NCBI GenBank assembly: GCA_015501055.1 | Contig: JADNYV010000390.1 | Location: 1 to 32,359, forward strand | DNA length: 32,359 bases | Source: Mucidula mucida | Lineage: Eukaryota > Basidiomycota > Agaricomycetes > Agaricales > Physalacriaceae | Direction: 5' to 3' | Notes under the pieces: generated by a model | The model's input: only the letters and a program-made list of their open reading frames with translations | The model's database searches: none | Told to the model about the DNA's origin: nothing | In this document: positions 1 to 10,551 of the stretch, in pieces | How positions within the stretch are numbered: the stretch's first letter is position 1 | How the letters are laid out: each line of letters begins with the position of its first letter | Program-made: the position numbers and the translations under genes

Positions 1-2963
1 CATGTGCTTCCCTGATTGGGTGACTTTTCTTGTGTGCTTTCCGGATAGGGTGGTTGAATGATGTGGCGGCGTAACGGCCGCGTAGACTCGTAGAATAGCG
101 TAGACACGGATTATGTTGTATTCTGTCTCGAATCAATTAGATTTGTCCAAATCTCACCTGTGCGCCAGTAAGGAAGAGTTGAAGATGATTACTTAGTACC
201 CGTCAGAAGGGTGTAACTTATTTCCACGATAAAAAACTACATATCAAAATAGAGGTCCAACAACGCTGCGAGGAATGGCTAGAATACCATAGAAGACATT
301 ATACGAGTCCCTCGGAACCATAGTAATCCCCAAAAGTCCGAGAAATCGACCGACTGACCATTACACCACATGTCTACATTAACGACAAAGTCAATACTCC
401 CAAAACGCTCAACAACGACTTCTGAAAAACTTCCTGCCAGGGCGACCCATAAACCTGTGGAACACGTTGATAGAACCCTGAACTTGATATTTGTGATGTC
501 GCTAATGTGGATATCCCGTGTCGAACACGGGATATTTCCTCCGCTCGTTCAGCGGGTATACATAATTCGTGGAACGTTCCAGATGTTCAATCGTCTCGGA
601 AATGACGGGAAAATGTCGCCAAGAAAGTGTAGCATACGGCTCAGATCACCCCAAGTGATCGGTACAGCTTGAACTTGAACCACATCGTGTCCGATCCTCA
701 GGACAGTTACACTTGGGCGTTTTCTTGCTCTCGTGGTCTCTGGCATCTCTCAGCAACATGAATCTATTTGGATATTTCTCTGTGGCCTACGTAAATACGA
801 ATCCAATGGTCCTCTGGCGGCTGAACGCGTTCTAAACCCCACTTTTCGCGTCAACGCGTCTGCGAGGCGTACAGGACCCTGACAATCGATAGCACGAGGA
901 TTTTCTGGCCCCTGTGACGTGTTTGACAATCTTATCTCGACTCTCCTGGATGCGGGGAAATGACGCATGCGGTACACCTCCTCCTCCGTCCCTCCGACAC
1001 TTTTGGTCAACTCACGTTTTCCGGTCAATATTGCTCACTTTGATGGCCGGGGGCAATGTAGGCGCTCTGTTTCCGCCAGAGTATTATGCCGTATCGCACG
1101 CAGAGCAAATAATTCGACACAAAACCTGAATCCAATGTGGCACGAAATAGGTTGGTACCTTTTCCGTTGTTCAAGTGCTCTAATTTCATGTTGACCCTGT
1201 GGAGGTGATCTATAACGCTAATGGCAACTACCCTCCGTGTTCAGAACGGTGCAATTAGCACTGCGAAGCGTTTCCCATCTCCGCCATGAAAAACAGATCT
1301 GTAGTTTTTTTTTGTTTTCCCGGTGGCGGCTTGACTCCCATCAGACGGTCAGGGTCCTTATTATGAAACGATCTCTGCGTATTGAATATTGGAAGCTTGG
1401 CGCGCACAAGAGATATGCAGATTGAGTGCATTGAGCAGGACAAGGTCCATAAGTATTGGGTCAGTGGGTCCTGACCATTCTCATGGTCGAAGAGAATCGT
1501 CATATAGTGAGCCATTTTGCCCTTCATTCGTTACTCAGGGAACTAAATTCATGTAGGCGGTTGGGGAGTGGCGGCACAATAATTGTGCAAAAAGTTCCGA
1601 AGTCTCCGCCTAGCCAAGCGCTCACGCTTCTCGGCGTTCGATTACAGAAACGTATTTACGTCTTCTGCGGAACTAGCGGCGTCCCAAACGCAATAAAAGG
1701 CGATGGAATTCGACCCAAAGCCATCAGCTCCCACTTTCCTCTCCTCTTCTACTTTCTCTTCTCATCGTCGGTTCTTCCTCTCTATGCCATACATACGACC
1801 CTCTACCACGACATCGTGCTCTCTATCCCTTAATGTCGCGACGCCGTCGCCATCGAGCTCCCGACGCGCCAAAACGTGACCGCTTATTCTGTTGATGGTC
1901 ACGACCGTGGGTTCTTTCCTCCCACCACCATCACACCCTCGCTGACTCTGCCCGCACTTGTAGTCGCTGCCGACGCTGGTCTTGGTGGCCATGATTTGAT
2001 TTTGTTCGTTACTTCTTTGCTTGTCTTCTCAGCAGCGCTAATAGTTTCCAGACGGTCCATTGATTCTCGTTGACGTTGGCGCGCTTCAGTCCTCCTCGTG
2101 CCCCGGTGTGCTAGCTTGCTCCTACTCTGCACGGCGCTTGGCATCCCCTTCGGTGTGTTATTGAACGCTCACCCGACTTGGAATTTACTTACCTTTTTGG
2201 TTATAGCTTTCGTCAAAGGACTATGCACTGATGTGCGCGTTTCTCGCCTTTTCTTGTCGTCGGACTGGCTTTTATCGTAGGCGTCTCCACTACGCGAGTT
2301 TCCCGGCCGACTTTTAACACATCCCAAGATGGCGCTACTCTACTTGTTCGAGCCATCTTTCTTGTCGTCGTTCTTGCATCTACTCCACTGCCTAGACGCG
2401 ATAATATTGCAGAGGTATGCCGCTTCTCTTTCCTCTTCTTGCTGCCTGACAAACCTTTGCAGATAGTCAACGCATCCGCGGCCATTTTAACGCGGGGCAG
2501 GAGACCGCCACTCGTTCCACTCTCTGGTATCATTTTTGACCTTGTCTTATGCTTAACCGAATTCTCCGACTTTAACGTTACATTGGTGCTATCATTACGC
2601 CCGGGCTACCTTGGACAACGTTGACGGCGCCAGAACGTTTGCGTGCGCCAAGTTGGACTATAGTATGTCTCACCTTTGCTGTCAACTCGCGACTAACTCT
2701 TCGATATAGGTTTTCAATATCATAATCACTTGGCTGCGCGCCGGCTGCTATCTGTCCGCTGACCACCGTTTCCCGCCGACTTTCAACAGGCGATTCTACT
2801 CGCCATTCCTCTCGTCGTCGTTCTAGCCCTAGGGCTGTTTGACTCGAACTCGTCAATCCAGCCTTCACGACCAGTTACTCTCATAGCATAGAGGTGCGCC
2901 GCTTCACCTTTCGCTTTCATGTCTTTTAGGACAAAACTTCGCCCACTCAAGATATCCACAACC
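1..2963. other. decayed non-coding region with internal duplications
   Basis: I see no gene here that I can support. The open frames are short, unrelated to any family I recognise, and often overlap on both strands. At 3-22 and 33-52 a direct repeat of about 20 bp (TGTGCTT followed by GAT.GGGTG) occurs twice with a 30 bp period. From about 2116 onward there are frames with hydrophobic runs (about 2330-2400 and 2780-2840) that resemble each other, each followed by a possible donor (GTATGC at about 2414, GTGCGC at about 2893). This suggests a decayed, internally duplicated gene or repeat. The pieces cannot be assembled into a product. Confidence 0.4.
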
Positions 2964-3211
2964 ATGTCAGCGCAGCTTCACCACCCAAGAATCGACACGG
3001 AAGTAACTCGTTACTTCATGGTATGTATCTCGTTTCTCTCCCTGATATGATCGTTAACTGTTTATAGTCTGCGAAGCCACGCAACAACATTGAACTTTCG
3101 TTATCGTCACACTCAGGTTTATCCGGACAAAGAAAACGGCGCTTCAACGTGCTCAAGGACGTCGTTAAACTCAAGCAGGCAATCCCGACCACTATGCCCG
3201 CCGTTCAGTGA
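2964..3211 (+). CDS. possible small spliced gene, 66 aa, unknown product
   Basis: Exon 1 (2964-3020) starts at an ATG in the context AACCATGTC. It ends at a donor GTATGT; the intron 3021-3067 is 47 bp and ends TTATAG with a GTTAAC branch-like site. Exon 2 (3068-3211) stays open to TGA at 3209. The phases agree and give 66 residues. The second exon encodes a basic stretch (GQRKRRFNVLKDVVKLK). I do not recognise a family and see no signal peptide or membrane segment. A possible further intron (donor about 2893, acceptor TTTTAG about 2930) would lie in the 5' leader. It may equally be the 5' part of a longer decayed gene, because the surroundings are degenerate. Confidence 0.25.
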
Positions 3212-6182
3212 TCGTTGGCTCTGATTGCAATGTCGGCGCGAATGGCAAGAACCCTTTCTACGCGTCCCGCCAGCACTGACACTGACCTCAAGGCGGAAGC
3301 GAAGACATCTACTGCTCGCAGGTGCTACTGTTCACCTGTATTGTACATCAATAAATGTACAGTAAGTGTTACTGTAGCTGTCGACTTGCGACTAACTTCT
3401 CGACAAAGTTTATGGATACTATAAACCAACACTTGGCTTTGCGCCGGGGTAATACAGTTTGGCTGTGTGCCGGCTGTTATCAGTCGCATCAACGACGGTG
3501 TGAAAGCGTTCGTAATGGATTGCCATCCGACAATGGTCTTCGCCGTAGTATGGTTCACGCTTGCGTGTAAACCCACGGTGCTATGCTGCCGGGTACGCCG
3601 TCTGTCTACCTAATGTCAGGGTTCGATAGAGGTTCAAAATCCGTGCAAGTCTTACTCGTACTTACCTTGGTCTACCATCTAAGCTGCGGCGCCATATTTA
3701 CGACTTGGGGATTCGACGTGTTCAGTATACGACACCTCTCGCTTTGCACACCCGTCGACGGACATTGACGATCTCTGCACTGGGCTGCGAATGAGTTCAC
3801 AGTTGCCATGTGCGGGGATACCTTTCTCTGCCTCGTAAGTCGTCCTTACAGCTGCCCTTGACGAATCTTGTAGCACGGCGGATCCGTGCTCGTAAGTATT
3901 TCGCCAATGTTATTTGGTATTTTGTGTCCTTGTTTGTAGTCCTGATCTTGGGGCTCCCGAGGACTACGGGGACCGCTCAAGAAAGACTACTTTCTCGCAT
4001 CGCAATGGCATATCTGCTTTTCTAATCGACATGGCACGGAACGCGATGCGGTATTTAACTCATGGTAGGTCTCTTCTCAACCATATTCAACGTGCTTACC
4101 GACCTACTTCTAAGATAGACCCGAACTTGATTTAGGATGCGCCAAATACTTTATCAAGTGGTACGTGATCATTTTCCGCATACACTCTGCGAGAACTCAC
4201 CTCTTCGTTCACAGGAATATTAGCTATTAATCCATTATTTGAGAGACCGACCAAAGACGAGGCGACCTCCCATCAGCGCTAGGAAGACGGTGTGCACGTT
4301 GAGCAGACGTCGGACCCCCTTACTGGGTAGGTTTCATTTCGTGGCGTTCCATTCGCGTAGGACCCCGACCTCAGCTCCAAGCCTTGTCACCGAAAGACTA
4401 ACCATCACGTGTATCGGAACACTGCTATGCCTCTTTGATTAAACCTATGATTCAATTGATTCGGGAAACCTAGTCCTTGGGTGCACGCCATTCCAACGCG
4501 CGTGTAAGGGAGCGGCGATGTAGTAAGCCAATGGCCGACAATGCGGCGCCAGCAACGGTGACAAAGACGTTAATGCATCTCTAGCAAGCGCGTCCATATG
4601 GCGCTTGCCCGCTCAGTCCAAATTGTCGGTCCTCAGGCCGCTCGTCACAGGAATGAATCGGCGAAGACACCATCAACAGGTTGAAGCTATATCTTGCAAC
4701 CGTTTCCGTATCGCACACATCGCATAATTTGCCCTGACCCCTGGCAGGAGCGAAGTAGGATGACTTTGGGATATAGCGCAAGTATAGAGGTCTGTGAACT
4801 GAACCCCCATCACCAAACATTGAAATGTCGGTAGGGAGTTTCCGCCCAGGCGAATGTGATAAAGGCCCGCAACGGCTTCAAAGGGCGCTTATGCATTTTT
4901 CGACAACGGTATGTCCTCCTGTGCAGTTTGCTCCTTTGTAAGTAAGTAATCCAAAACGGCGAAGAAAACAAGTGAACGCACTTTCTTGAGAATCGCGCGG
5001 GGTCCTGGGACGACATGGCCAAGGAACGTAACGCCAATACGAGCTGGCATCGTCGAATAGATTTTGAGGACGACTTGCTGGGTCGGTTTCATTTGCGTCA
5101 AGACCCAAGAGCAGGCACCAAGAACGAGGTGTTCATTTCGTCAAACCCTAACCTCAGCTCCAAGTATACAAAGTCCTGAGAAGAGATCATAACAACAGGC
5201 TAACCTAACCGAAACACATTGGCAAGGGTATCAGACCACTTACTTTAAACCGCCTGATTCGGGCGTGTAGAGATATCCAATGCGTGTAAGGGAATGCTTT
5301 ACGCGAGCCTTTGGAATATCGTTGGCAGAGTTTGTGAATGTCTCCGTGTGGCACGCTATGTCCCTCTTCTGGAGGGCACGCTAATCCGCTAGGACCGGGG
5401 TGAACTGGAGTCATTCCTACCTGTGAGCACGCTAACACGTTAGGGCTCCCGCTAAATTCTCTGGGCCATAGGCGGACAATGCGACTCTCAAGGTGTTAGT
5501 CGTATCAGGCTACAAAGGCGTTTGGGATCTCTAGAGACCATGTCCATATGGCTGCCGCTGGGCTAGGGAGCCCAGGCAAGGCAACGTTTGGCTGAGCCCG
5601 ATGGTGTATGGATCCGGATTAGATAGAGTGTATGTCCGACGTCTTGCACAGCTACAAGCGCCTCCGTTCCACCACCATCTCCAGTCTCGTGTCAGGGCGC
5701 GCTAGTCCACCGCGCACTGTCGGTCCTCGAGCCCCTCTGGAATGTGATTAGTAAAGATACCCTCTCAGCGGCGGAAGAGATGACATGCCTACATGTCTCC
5801 GCTTTCATACGACGCGCATGGGAAAAGGAAAATGTGACGGCAAATCCGAGACAGCGCGAGTTCAATCGCAAGGGACTCGAGGGACTACAAAGTCGTTTTA
5901 TACATCGTGACCTACTGGCATTACGCAGTTTGTACCATGTCGGGTCCGTTATAAGGCGCCCTCCTTTGAATAACGATATCATCCACTCAAGTATGAATCA
6001 TCGAATAAAGCACCAATAGCGCTTTGATGGAAATCGCGTGCGGTCCGTACGTACTCGATCTTAAGAGCGGCAGTCGTAGCATGGTGACTGGCCATGAACA
6101 AAACCGACGTTCCATTTCCAACCTCACCGTGACTGAGATTATCACGCGGATCGGAAATACTCACCGATTGGAGTAAATACCC
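3212..6182. other. decayed region with diverged segmental repeats, no supported gene
   Basis: No convincing gene. A segment at about 3375-3490 resembles about 2677-2760: both contain CGACTAACT followed by CACTTGGCT and GCGCCGG. Part of it also recurs near 6258 as AATACAGTTTGG. A second pair of related segments lies at about 4320-4660 and 5080-5730. Shared words in the same order are GGTTTCATTT, CCTCAGCTCCAAG, CTGATTCGGG, GCGTGTAAGGGA, ATCTCTAG, GTCCATATGGC and TGTCGGTCCTC. They look like old duplicates of one non-coding or pseudogene unit. Confidence 0.4.
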
Positions 6183-6210
6183 TGTTCAGAACCAACGTTC
6201 TGACTGATTC

Positions 6211-6246
6211 GGGAAGTACGAGCTACGCCATTTGAGCTACACTCCC
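6211..6246 (-). other. tRNA-derived fragment (5' half, D-arm like)
   Basis: Read on the minus strand, the segment begins GGGAGTGTAGCTC, continues AAATGGCGTAGCTC and ends ACTTCCC. The first part matches the acceptor strand and D-arm of a typical eukaryotic tRNA and contains an A-box-like motif (TAGCTCAAATGGC). There is no proper anticodon arm. About 40 bases further on, a B-box-like GGTTCTGAAC lies inside a perfect 6 bp hairpin (6187-6202, CAGAAC-CAAC-GTTCTG). It is not a functional tRNA as read. It could be a tRNA pseudogene or the head of a SINE. Confidence 0.3.
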
Positions 6247-6588
6247 GTCTCTTTCGACGGGCAATACAGTTTGGTTGCGAAAGTAAAGTGTGGCTGATAT
6301 CGATGTACCAATTCTGGTTTAGATTTGGGCTTTGGACGCAGTCGTCGACTTGATCTAACGGTCTAAATGGATATCCCCATCTTTGTCGAGTCTAGTTCGT
6401 ATGAGTGACGTCTAAAGCTTGGCTGTATATGAATACTCACCAGGCCTAGTCTTGGTTCCGCCACCATCACGCTCCGTAGACAAGCTGCACATACCTGAAC
6501 GAAGACCGACACGAAATCACACAAATGAAAAGTATTACCATAGCGTAGTAGTTGTACAAAAAAAAGCAATTTCTACCCGGACCTCTCT
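6247..6588. other. intergenic, 3' flank of the Myb-like gene
   Basis: I see no gene. The segment lies downstream (minus strand) of the Myb-like gene stop codon at 6589-6591. No clear AATAAA polyadenylation signal is visible close to the stop. Confidence 0.4.
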
Positions 6589-7665
6589 CTAGCTCTCTCT
6601 TGCCGTTTCCGCTTGCTGCTGCTGCTGCTGAGGGACGTGTGGCCTGAGATAAAACAAGGGAGCATTAAACGCGGAATACATGGGGCCCGGCATGCCACGA
6701 GGCAAGAGCTGTGGATCAATGTTCACATTGGAAGTGCTGGTATGCGGGTGTTGTAGATGCGGGGAGGCCGAGGGCGAGGTTTGTTGCCGCGGAGGCCTTG
6801 TGGAGGTGGAAGGACCTCTGACGGGCCCGGAGCGCGATTCCCCATGGGAGCGGGTGATGCTGTTGTATCTGAGATGGGTAGTGAGCGACGGCGATCATAA
6901 CAGAAGGGGAAATAGCAAGTGTAGATGGACAGCGGCAAGAGCACGGGATCGCGATGGGACTCACCGATTCTTGGCGCTGAGGCCTGTTCGTCCGGGGAAA
7001 TACAGCTTGACTATTTTAGTCCATAGCTTTCCGTGCTCGTCGACGGCTTTGAGCAGCATGGCGTCCTAGCACAGCATTTAGCGCGAATCAAACAAAACGG
7101 CCGATACGCACTCCTTCTGGCGTCCAGGTTGTCCTATCGATGGCTGGATTCAACGTGTCGGTCCAACGCTTTGCACACTGGTCGCTGTTGCGCGTCTGGA
7201 CGTAGGCTGCTACCATGGACCACCTGCAAATACGGATGAGAGTGCGCCACACATCCATACAGGTCAAAGCGCACCTTGTTCCGACTTGCTGGATGGCTTT
7301 GCACAGACGCTCGTCCTCGTCGGGTGCCCAGCCGCCCTTGACGACATCGCTAGCCATCTTTGCGAACCAGCGTTTCCTGCAGTCTTTGTTTGTGCGGCCG
7401 GGGACGTGCTTGGCGATGGCAAACCAGCGGGACGGGGCCATGTTATCTGGATCCTCTGCATGGTGGGTGGTCAGCAACTGGTTTGGCGGAGAGAGAGGGC
7501 GTTTATAGTTTAGGGGCGGGAGCGAGGTAGGGGACACAGGTAAGGAGGACAGACCAACCGACCTTTTTGGACAGCTTCGCGGAGGAGCTGGTCCTCTTCT
7601 GTCGTCCATGAACGTCGTTCGCGGGTGGAACTATTGGAGTTTGGGTTGTGGATGACTGGCAGCAT
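6589..7665 (-). CDS. Myb-like DNA-binding protein, three repeats (258 aa, five exons)
   Basis: Exons on the minus strand are 7665-7563, 7455-7275, 7223-7112, 7065-6965 and 6868-6589; all introns begin GT and end AG, and phases 1, 2, 0 and 2 agree. The protein has three Myb repeats. R1 (about residues 17-67) carries W20, W45 and W64 and contains HVPGRTNKDCRKRW. R2 (about 76-118) has W77, W96 and W115. R3 (about 128-171) has W128 and W147 and ends SAKNRYNSITR, with Tyr in place of the last Trp. An extra loop (EDPDNMAP) in R1 is encoded across intron 1. The C-terminal 90 residues are low-complexity, rich in Ser, Pro and Gln, and end in a Q6 run. Such proteins are nuclear sequence-specific DNA binders, usually transcription regulators; the target here is unknown. 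The start is the first ATG in frame; an upstream GTG is unlikely in a eukaryote. It is divergent from the F-box gene. Confidence 0.85.
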
Positions 7666-8085
7666 GGGTCCGCAAGAGGGAATTGGGCAAAGTTGTGTAA
7701 TGGGCTCGACAACAAACACTCTTTTGTTCCCAATCTGACGTAAACGTCGTATGCCCGATTATCACGGGGTTGGCCACACGACCCGTTCTCTCAGGCGAAG
7801 ATGTTTTTCTCATGTTGGGTTGCTCCTTGGAAAGGCGTGTAGCTCGTAGATCAGTTTCAAAGGTCGTTTGTCTACCGTTTACCAGTGTCACGACAATCGC
7901 GGCGACGAGTATCTATAATAAGCTGCTTGGTCTTTGTTTCGCCATCAAATCTTCTTCTCTCTTCGGCCTAATTCCTGCCGCCGTATCCGTCCGTCCTATT
8001 GGTGAGAGATCATCCCATTTCTACCCACTATCGTTCCTTCTCCCAACTACTCATCTTTAGTTACGGCTACAGGTCCTTCGTAATC

Positions 8086-8415
8086 ATGTCGTCCGTCGCC
8101 CACAATCCAAGTCGCCGTATGCCTGCCATGGCCAAGCATCTACTCAAGATCCGTAGTCTCCGCCCGAATGTCAGCGCGTATGTCGCGGGAGCGGGCGTGG
8201 ACATCGGAGGATCAGAGTTCCAAATTTACAGACCTCTGCGTTGGATTGATTGGGCCGCCATACCGTTGTCTATTAGTGCTACTCGGAAACAGGCCGCGTT
8301 AAGAGCGCCACACTTGCTTCTCTTGCATCAAGACGCGAATCAGAACCGGAACATATTTAATATATTATGTCTTTCCTCCATGGGCCTCGACGTTCGCTTC
8401 CGTCAACCAAAGTAG
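8086..8415 (+). CDS. uncertain ORF, 109 aa, unknown product
   Basis: An ATG at 8086 (context AATCATGTC) opens a frame of 109 codons ending TAG at 8413-8415. The product is basic and has no domain, signal peptide or membrane helix that I recognise. A TATA-like TATAATAA near 7914 and a pyrimidine-rich stretch precede it, which is compatible with a promoter. The frame lies inside the space where the F-box gene promoter should be, and its length is within chance for GC-rich DNA. I list it only as a possibility. Confidence 0.15.
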   Translation: MSSVAHNPSRRMPAMAKHLLKIRSLRPNVSAYVAGAGVDIGGSEFQIYRPLRWIDWAAIPLSISATRKQAALRAPHLLLLHQDANQNRNIFNILCLSSMGLDVRFRQPK

Positions 8416-8436
8416 CAGAGCCGCCACGGAACGGAA

Positions 8437-8458
8437 TCATGATCGAGTCATGATCGAG
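8437..8458 (+). repeat. 11 bp tandem repeat TCATGATCGAG x2
   Basis: TCATGATCGAG occurs twice back to back (8437-8447 and 8448-8458), each copy containing the palindrome TCATGA. It lies 4 bp upstream of TGACGTCA and about 24 bp upstream of the TATA box of the F-box gene. A role as a paired factor-binding site is inferred from position only. Confidence 0.5.
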
Positions 8459-8462
8459 GCCC

Positions 8463-8470
8463 TGACGTCA
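8463..8470. promoter_or_regulatory. palindromic TGACGTCA (CRE/ATF-type site)
   Basis: The perfect 8 bp palindrome TGACGTCA is the consensus site for bZIP factors of the CREB/ATF class, which in fungi include stress-response regulators. It sits 12 bp upstream of the TATA box at 8482. The match is exact; actual use is inferred from position. Confidence 0.5.
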
Positions 8471-8481
8471 TTCAGTCTCGG

Positions 8482-8489
8482 TATATAAG
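8482..8489 (+). promoter_or_regulatory. TATA box of the F-box gene
   Basis: TATATAAG lies 96 bp upstream of the ATG at 8585. This spacing predicts a transcript start around 8512-8520 and a 5' leader of about 70 nt. No other TATA of this quality lies closer to the gene. Confidence 0.6.
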
Positions 8490-8584
8490 CAACCTCTGAG
8501 CTTCCCCACTTTCGTCACAGGCGATAACCACCGCGCGGAGTCCACCAAAGGCATACACTGTTAGCCAACGAATAGCGCACAAGA

Positions 8585-9582
8585 ATGAGCGCACTGCTGC
8601 AAGATCTGCTTCGGCAGTCCACGATATCCGACACACTCAGAGACAAGGAGCGGGATAGAGAGGATGTCAGCGACGACGAAGAGCTCGTCGGGGTCGTTCG
8701 TTCATCTCCGCTTTCTGCAAATACCATTGAGCTGATCCACGTATATAGGTCTCCCTCCCCGGCACACCATCACGAACGCGGCCCTCGTCGCCCCAACCAT
8801 CCCCCCGGCGTTTGGGGCTCTCATCTCTATCCGCACCAACGAATGGAGTTTCGAAATCTAAAAGCGCAACAGATCCACTTCGGGCTTTACCGACAGAGCT
8901 GTCTCAGCGCATTTTCTCGCGACTACCCGTCAAGGATCTGGCGCGGTGCTCGCTGGTGTGCAGGAAATGGTCACGGAGCCAGACGATTAATTATGGTGCG
9001 TTCGTTCCTTCCTTTGGTCGACGTTGATTGTGATGCTTGGTGGCAGTTTGGTTCCAGCAATATAGGAAAGAGAATTTCCATGATGAATCACTTCCGCCTG
9101 GCAAGTGGACAAAGCGGGAGAGTAAAGTCAATTGGGTGAGTGGGACTTTTCCGGAGAGAAGACCGGTTTCTGATTGTACCGCTAGCGAACGACACACATG
9201 CACTCTTTAAAGTCTGCTAATTCGGAATCACGATCGGGATACTCGACTCCATCGTCGTTATCTTATTCGACACCCGACGGGTTCGTTAGTGTATGCTGTC
9301 TGATATCACCAAGCTGACCCCCCGTAGCTATCAAACGCCGCGCGAACAGAAGGAAGCGCAGTGGCGTATGGAGGCGGAAGTTACACGCCCAGGAAAGAAC
9401 GAGATGCGTGAGATGTACAAGGAATTTGGAGGAAGAAAAGTTCGCGGGAAAGGTATGTTTCGCGAACGGCTTTGTTGTTGGCCAATGCTCATTCAGTCTT
9501 AGGTGTCGGTGGAGGTGGTGGTAAAGGGGAAGAAGGGGCGTTAAGGATAAGGCTGGGGTTGGTTGGGATGCCGATTGAGTAG
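8585..9582 (+). CDS. F-box protein (about 250 aa, six exons)
   Basis: Exons are 8585-8695, 8749-8995, 9047-9135, 9186-9280, 9328-9452 and 9497-9582; introns are 44-53 bp, GT...AG, with donors such as GTTCGT, GTGCGT, GTGAGT and GTATGT. All phases agree. Residues about 79-118 form an F-box: LRALPTELSQRIFSRLPVKD followed by LARCSLVCRKW. Exon 3 continues with WFQQYRKENFHDESLPPGKW and exon 5 with GYQTPREQKEAQW and KNEMREMYKEFGGRK. These blocks look like a conserved basidiomycete F-box protein. F-box proteins recruit substrates to Skp1-cullin ubiquitin ligases; no WD40 or LRR substrate domain is present, so the target is unknown. The last acceptor could be CAG before 9497 or TAG before 9503, same frame, a two-residue difference. 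The N-terminus is acidic and Ser/Pro-rich. Confidence 0.85.
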
Positions 9583-10297
9583 CCAGTCAGGTTTCGGACA
9601 CCTTGTAAATCTACACACATATCTATCTATGCATGCATCTGTCTTAGTGTAAAGTCGATGCAGCTCATGCCTGTGCACATGGAGGTCTCTTGAAACTCGA
9701 ACATCATGTCGGCCGTGGTAACATCCCAATCTCGACGGCGGTCCAGCTCTATGTAACTGCGCTTGTAGACTGTCATCTATTCATGGTGCCAATATTGGCC
9801 CAGATGTGGATAACACCGCACTCAGATCCCTGGAAGCCATTCTGAACAGCTTTCAACTCTCCGTCGAATCCTTAGTCTCGGCACACGTCATCAACAGTAG
9901 TCCTTTTACCGGACTGGGGCTCTGTCCTCTACGTTGCCGGGGCGTGCTCTTATGCTTGTCTTATCTTATTTATCTTTTGCAGCTCTCTCTGACACATCTC
10001 GCTCATATCGCACTGCTAGTATCCAAAGACTTATATAACACACACCACAGTTCCTGATACTCGGACCTCAACTCCATGGTTTGACACGGAGACGCCCATT
10101 CCTGCACTACAACTAAGAACTCAGCGACCTCTCACCGGAAACGATTGATTACACCATTAGATCCATTAAACACGCTCAGCATGGTGCGCTCAACCTCGCT
10201 CTATCTCCTCCATGGCCGCCTCGAACCTCAGGCCGATGGGCCATCAAAACAACTTGCACGGCGGTCTAGCACAACAAATGTCGCGAGGGACCTGCAG
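9583..10297. other. intergenic, nothing recognised
   Basis: This segment follows the F-box gene and contains only short frames. The longest (9806-10057) begins with a soluble-looking stretch and then turns hydrophobic, with no domain I recognise and no supporting splice signals. I see no RNA gene or repeat. Confidence 0.35.
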
Positions 10298-10390
10298 CAG
10301 TGTTGGATGTGTCACAGACGCTGGAACATATATTGCTACAGTGCCTAGCTGATGAAAAGACTGTTCAGGTTTTTCAACCACCTTTCTCAA
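10298..10390 (+). pseudogene. relic of a retroelement zinc-finger region (CX2C...HX4C)
   Basis: One frame reads QCWMCH and the next, after a shift, reads SQTLEHILLQC. Together they resemble the CX2C-EHxLxxC knuckle found after RNase H or at the C-terminal end of reverse transcriptases in many fungal non-LTR elements. Nothing upstream can be read as RT. I treat this as a short decayed fragment; the resemblance is to a small motif only. Confidence 0.25.
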
Positions 10391-10551
10391 ACAATGCATG
10401 ATCAATTTGTTCCCGTATCCTGGACGGACTGTTCTGGTCAAGGTCCGTGGCATTTGAATGGAGCACGGCCCCGGATGTACCACACATGTCGCCAGCGGGA
10501 AAGCATTATCTTTACTATTAGAGCAAGGCACGAGGGTGCACCCGATACCCG

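Larger units (their letters stand above)
7666..8584. other. shared divergent intergenic region
   Basis: These 919 bp separate the start codons of the minus-strand Myb-like gene and the plus-strand F-box gene, so both promoters should lie here. The F-box side has a clear TATA box, a palindromic TGACGTCA and an 11 bp tandem repeat (separate entries). On the other side, a TATA-like TATAATAA sits near 7914 and pyrimidine-rich tracts at about 7948-7970 and 8025-8055. An uncertain reading frame at 8086-8415 lies in the middle. Confidence 0.5.

Noticed and set aside
73..108. AATAGCGTAGACA, shared with the leaders of elements A and B near 13028 and 25068
   Set aside because: A single 13-base match without flanking similarity; too short to claim an element remnant.
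7264..7513. Plus- and minus-strand frames overlapping the Myb-like gene
   Set aside because: They are shadows: the spliced minus-strand frame explains the region with conserved Myb residues, and the alternatives have no recognisable domain.
7503..7733. Longer starts for the Myb-like protein at 7719 or 7733
   Set aside because: These begin with GTG and TTG, which are not expected as starts in a nuclear fungal gene. The first in-frame ATG is at 7665.
9806..10057. 83-codon frame downstream of the F-box gene
   Set aside because: No domain, no splice signals or promoter, and the second half is an arbitrary hydrophobic stretch.
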